Below are positions 63,852-64,000 of a stretch of 64,000 nt of DNA, in pieces. Every line of letters starts with the position of its first letter. Within the stretch, counting starts at the first letter, position 1. The notes beneath the pieces were generated by a model, which saw only the letters and a program-made list of their open reading frames with translations, did no database searches and was not told the origin of the DNA. Source of the DNA: Candidatus Lutibacillus vidarii (GTDB lineage: Bacteria; Actinomycetota; Actinomycetes; Actinomycetales; Dermatophilaceae); the NCBI GenBank assembly GCA_016717165.1, contig JADKGA010000003.1, forward strand, positions 434,001 through 498,000, written 5' to 3'. The position numbers and the translations under genes were made by a program.

Positions 63852-64000
63852 GTGAGCGCCGCGCAGCCCCAGACCATGACGATCCCTGCAGATCTGCTCC
63901 CGGGCGACGGCCGGTTCGGCTGTGGTCCCAGCAAGGTCCGCGCCGCCCAGGTGGAGTCCCTCGCTGGGCTCGGTCGCAGCCTGCTCGGCACCTCGCACCG
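63852..64000 (+). CDS. serC: Phosphoserine aminotransferase, 5' end
   Basis: The window ends about 50 codons into the gene. The visible N-terminus TIPADLLPGDGRFGCGPSKV is the actinobacterial SerC signature. SerC makes O-phosphoserine in serine synthesis (and acts in some vitamin B6 routes) with PLP. The start is either GTG 63852 or the in-frame ATG 63876; neither has a strong ribosome binding site. The 139-bp gap before it holds nothing I can name. Confidence 0.85.
   Translation, partial: MSAAQPQTMTIPADLLPGDGRFGCGPSKVRAAQVESLAGLGRSLLGTSH

Overview
The window is about 64 kb of high-GC (roughly 70% G+C) actinobacterial chromosome. Gene content points to an actinomycete of the Micrococcales/Intrasporangiaceae type, but this is an inference from style, not a database match. 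It carries RpfB, SepX/GLP-like, FmdB/Ruc-like, IdeR/DtxR and SigE-family sigma genes, protein O-mannosyltransferase, LppX/LprG-like lipoprotein and many GTG starts.

Layout. 1-0.7 kb is the 3' end of a strictosidine synthase/SMP-30-like gene. 0.75-8.5 kb is a compact minus-strand block (metG, tatD, rpfB, rsmA, ispE, ABC-F) with 1-4 base stop/start overlaps. 8.5-9.5 kb is a gene-free, repeat-packed stretch: a 62-bp tandem repeat, then a 28-bp tandem repeat enclosed by 30-bp inverted arms. 9.5-21.2 kb holds a lipoprotein, rsmI, a CPBP protease, a complete oligopeptide ABC transporter (dppC-A-B-D-F, with dppB frameshifted), a CDF exporter and a frameshifted protein mannosyltransferase. 21.2-24.7 kb is a small accessory island beside tRNA-Ala(CGC): a solitary HicB, two translationally coupled unknown genes (the second looks like a PD-(D/E)XK nuclease relative) and a broken tyrosine recombinase. 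26-32 kb is the conserved sepX-rimJ-moaB-moaC-moeA-UGPase run with 5-FCL divergent. 32-38 kb has penicillin acylase, a cation/proton antiporter, Ruc-like zinc ribbon, an SAF-domain protein and MscL. 38.5-42.7 kb is one very large SF1 helicase-like protein whose visible catalytic motifs are all degenerate.

43.5-52 kb, after tRNA-Arg(CCT), is an accessory, cell-surface region: a decayed antitoxin-like remnant, a secreted TIG/RCC1 propeller, a Nudix hydrolase, a sigma factor with a coupled membrane protein flanked by a duplicated Nudix 3' end, and a 1266-residue glycine-rich repeat protein. 52-64 kb returns to housekeeping: a double-length TetR, two cell-wall hydrolase-type genes led by a c-di-AMP (ydaO) riboswitch, a DtxR-type regulator, photolyase, a two-component system, a thioredoxin-like lipoprotein with CcdA, pdxH, citrate synthase and the start of serC.

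From 0.75 to 38.3 kb the order is colinear with the Mycobacterium tuberculosis Rv1011-Rv0985c neighbourhood as I remember it, interrupted by the 11.1-19.5 kb and 21.2-26.0 kb insertions. A short word, GTATGCC/GGCATAC, recurs about 50 times across the window, far above what base composition predicts. The most notable items are that word, the 8.9-9.15 kb composite repeat, the riboswitch whose closing stem covers the ribosome binding site, the catalytically degenerate helicase, the coupled island pair, and the Nudix-end duplication around the sigma-factor cassette.
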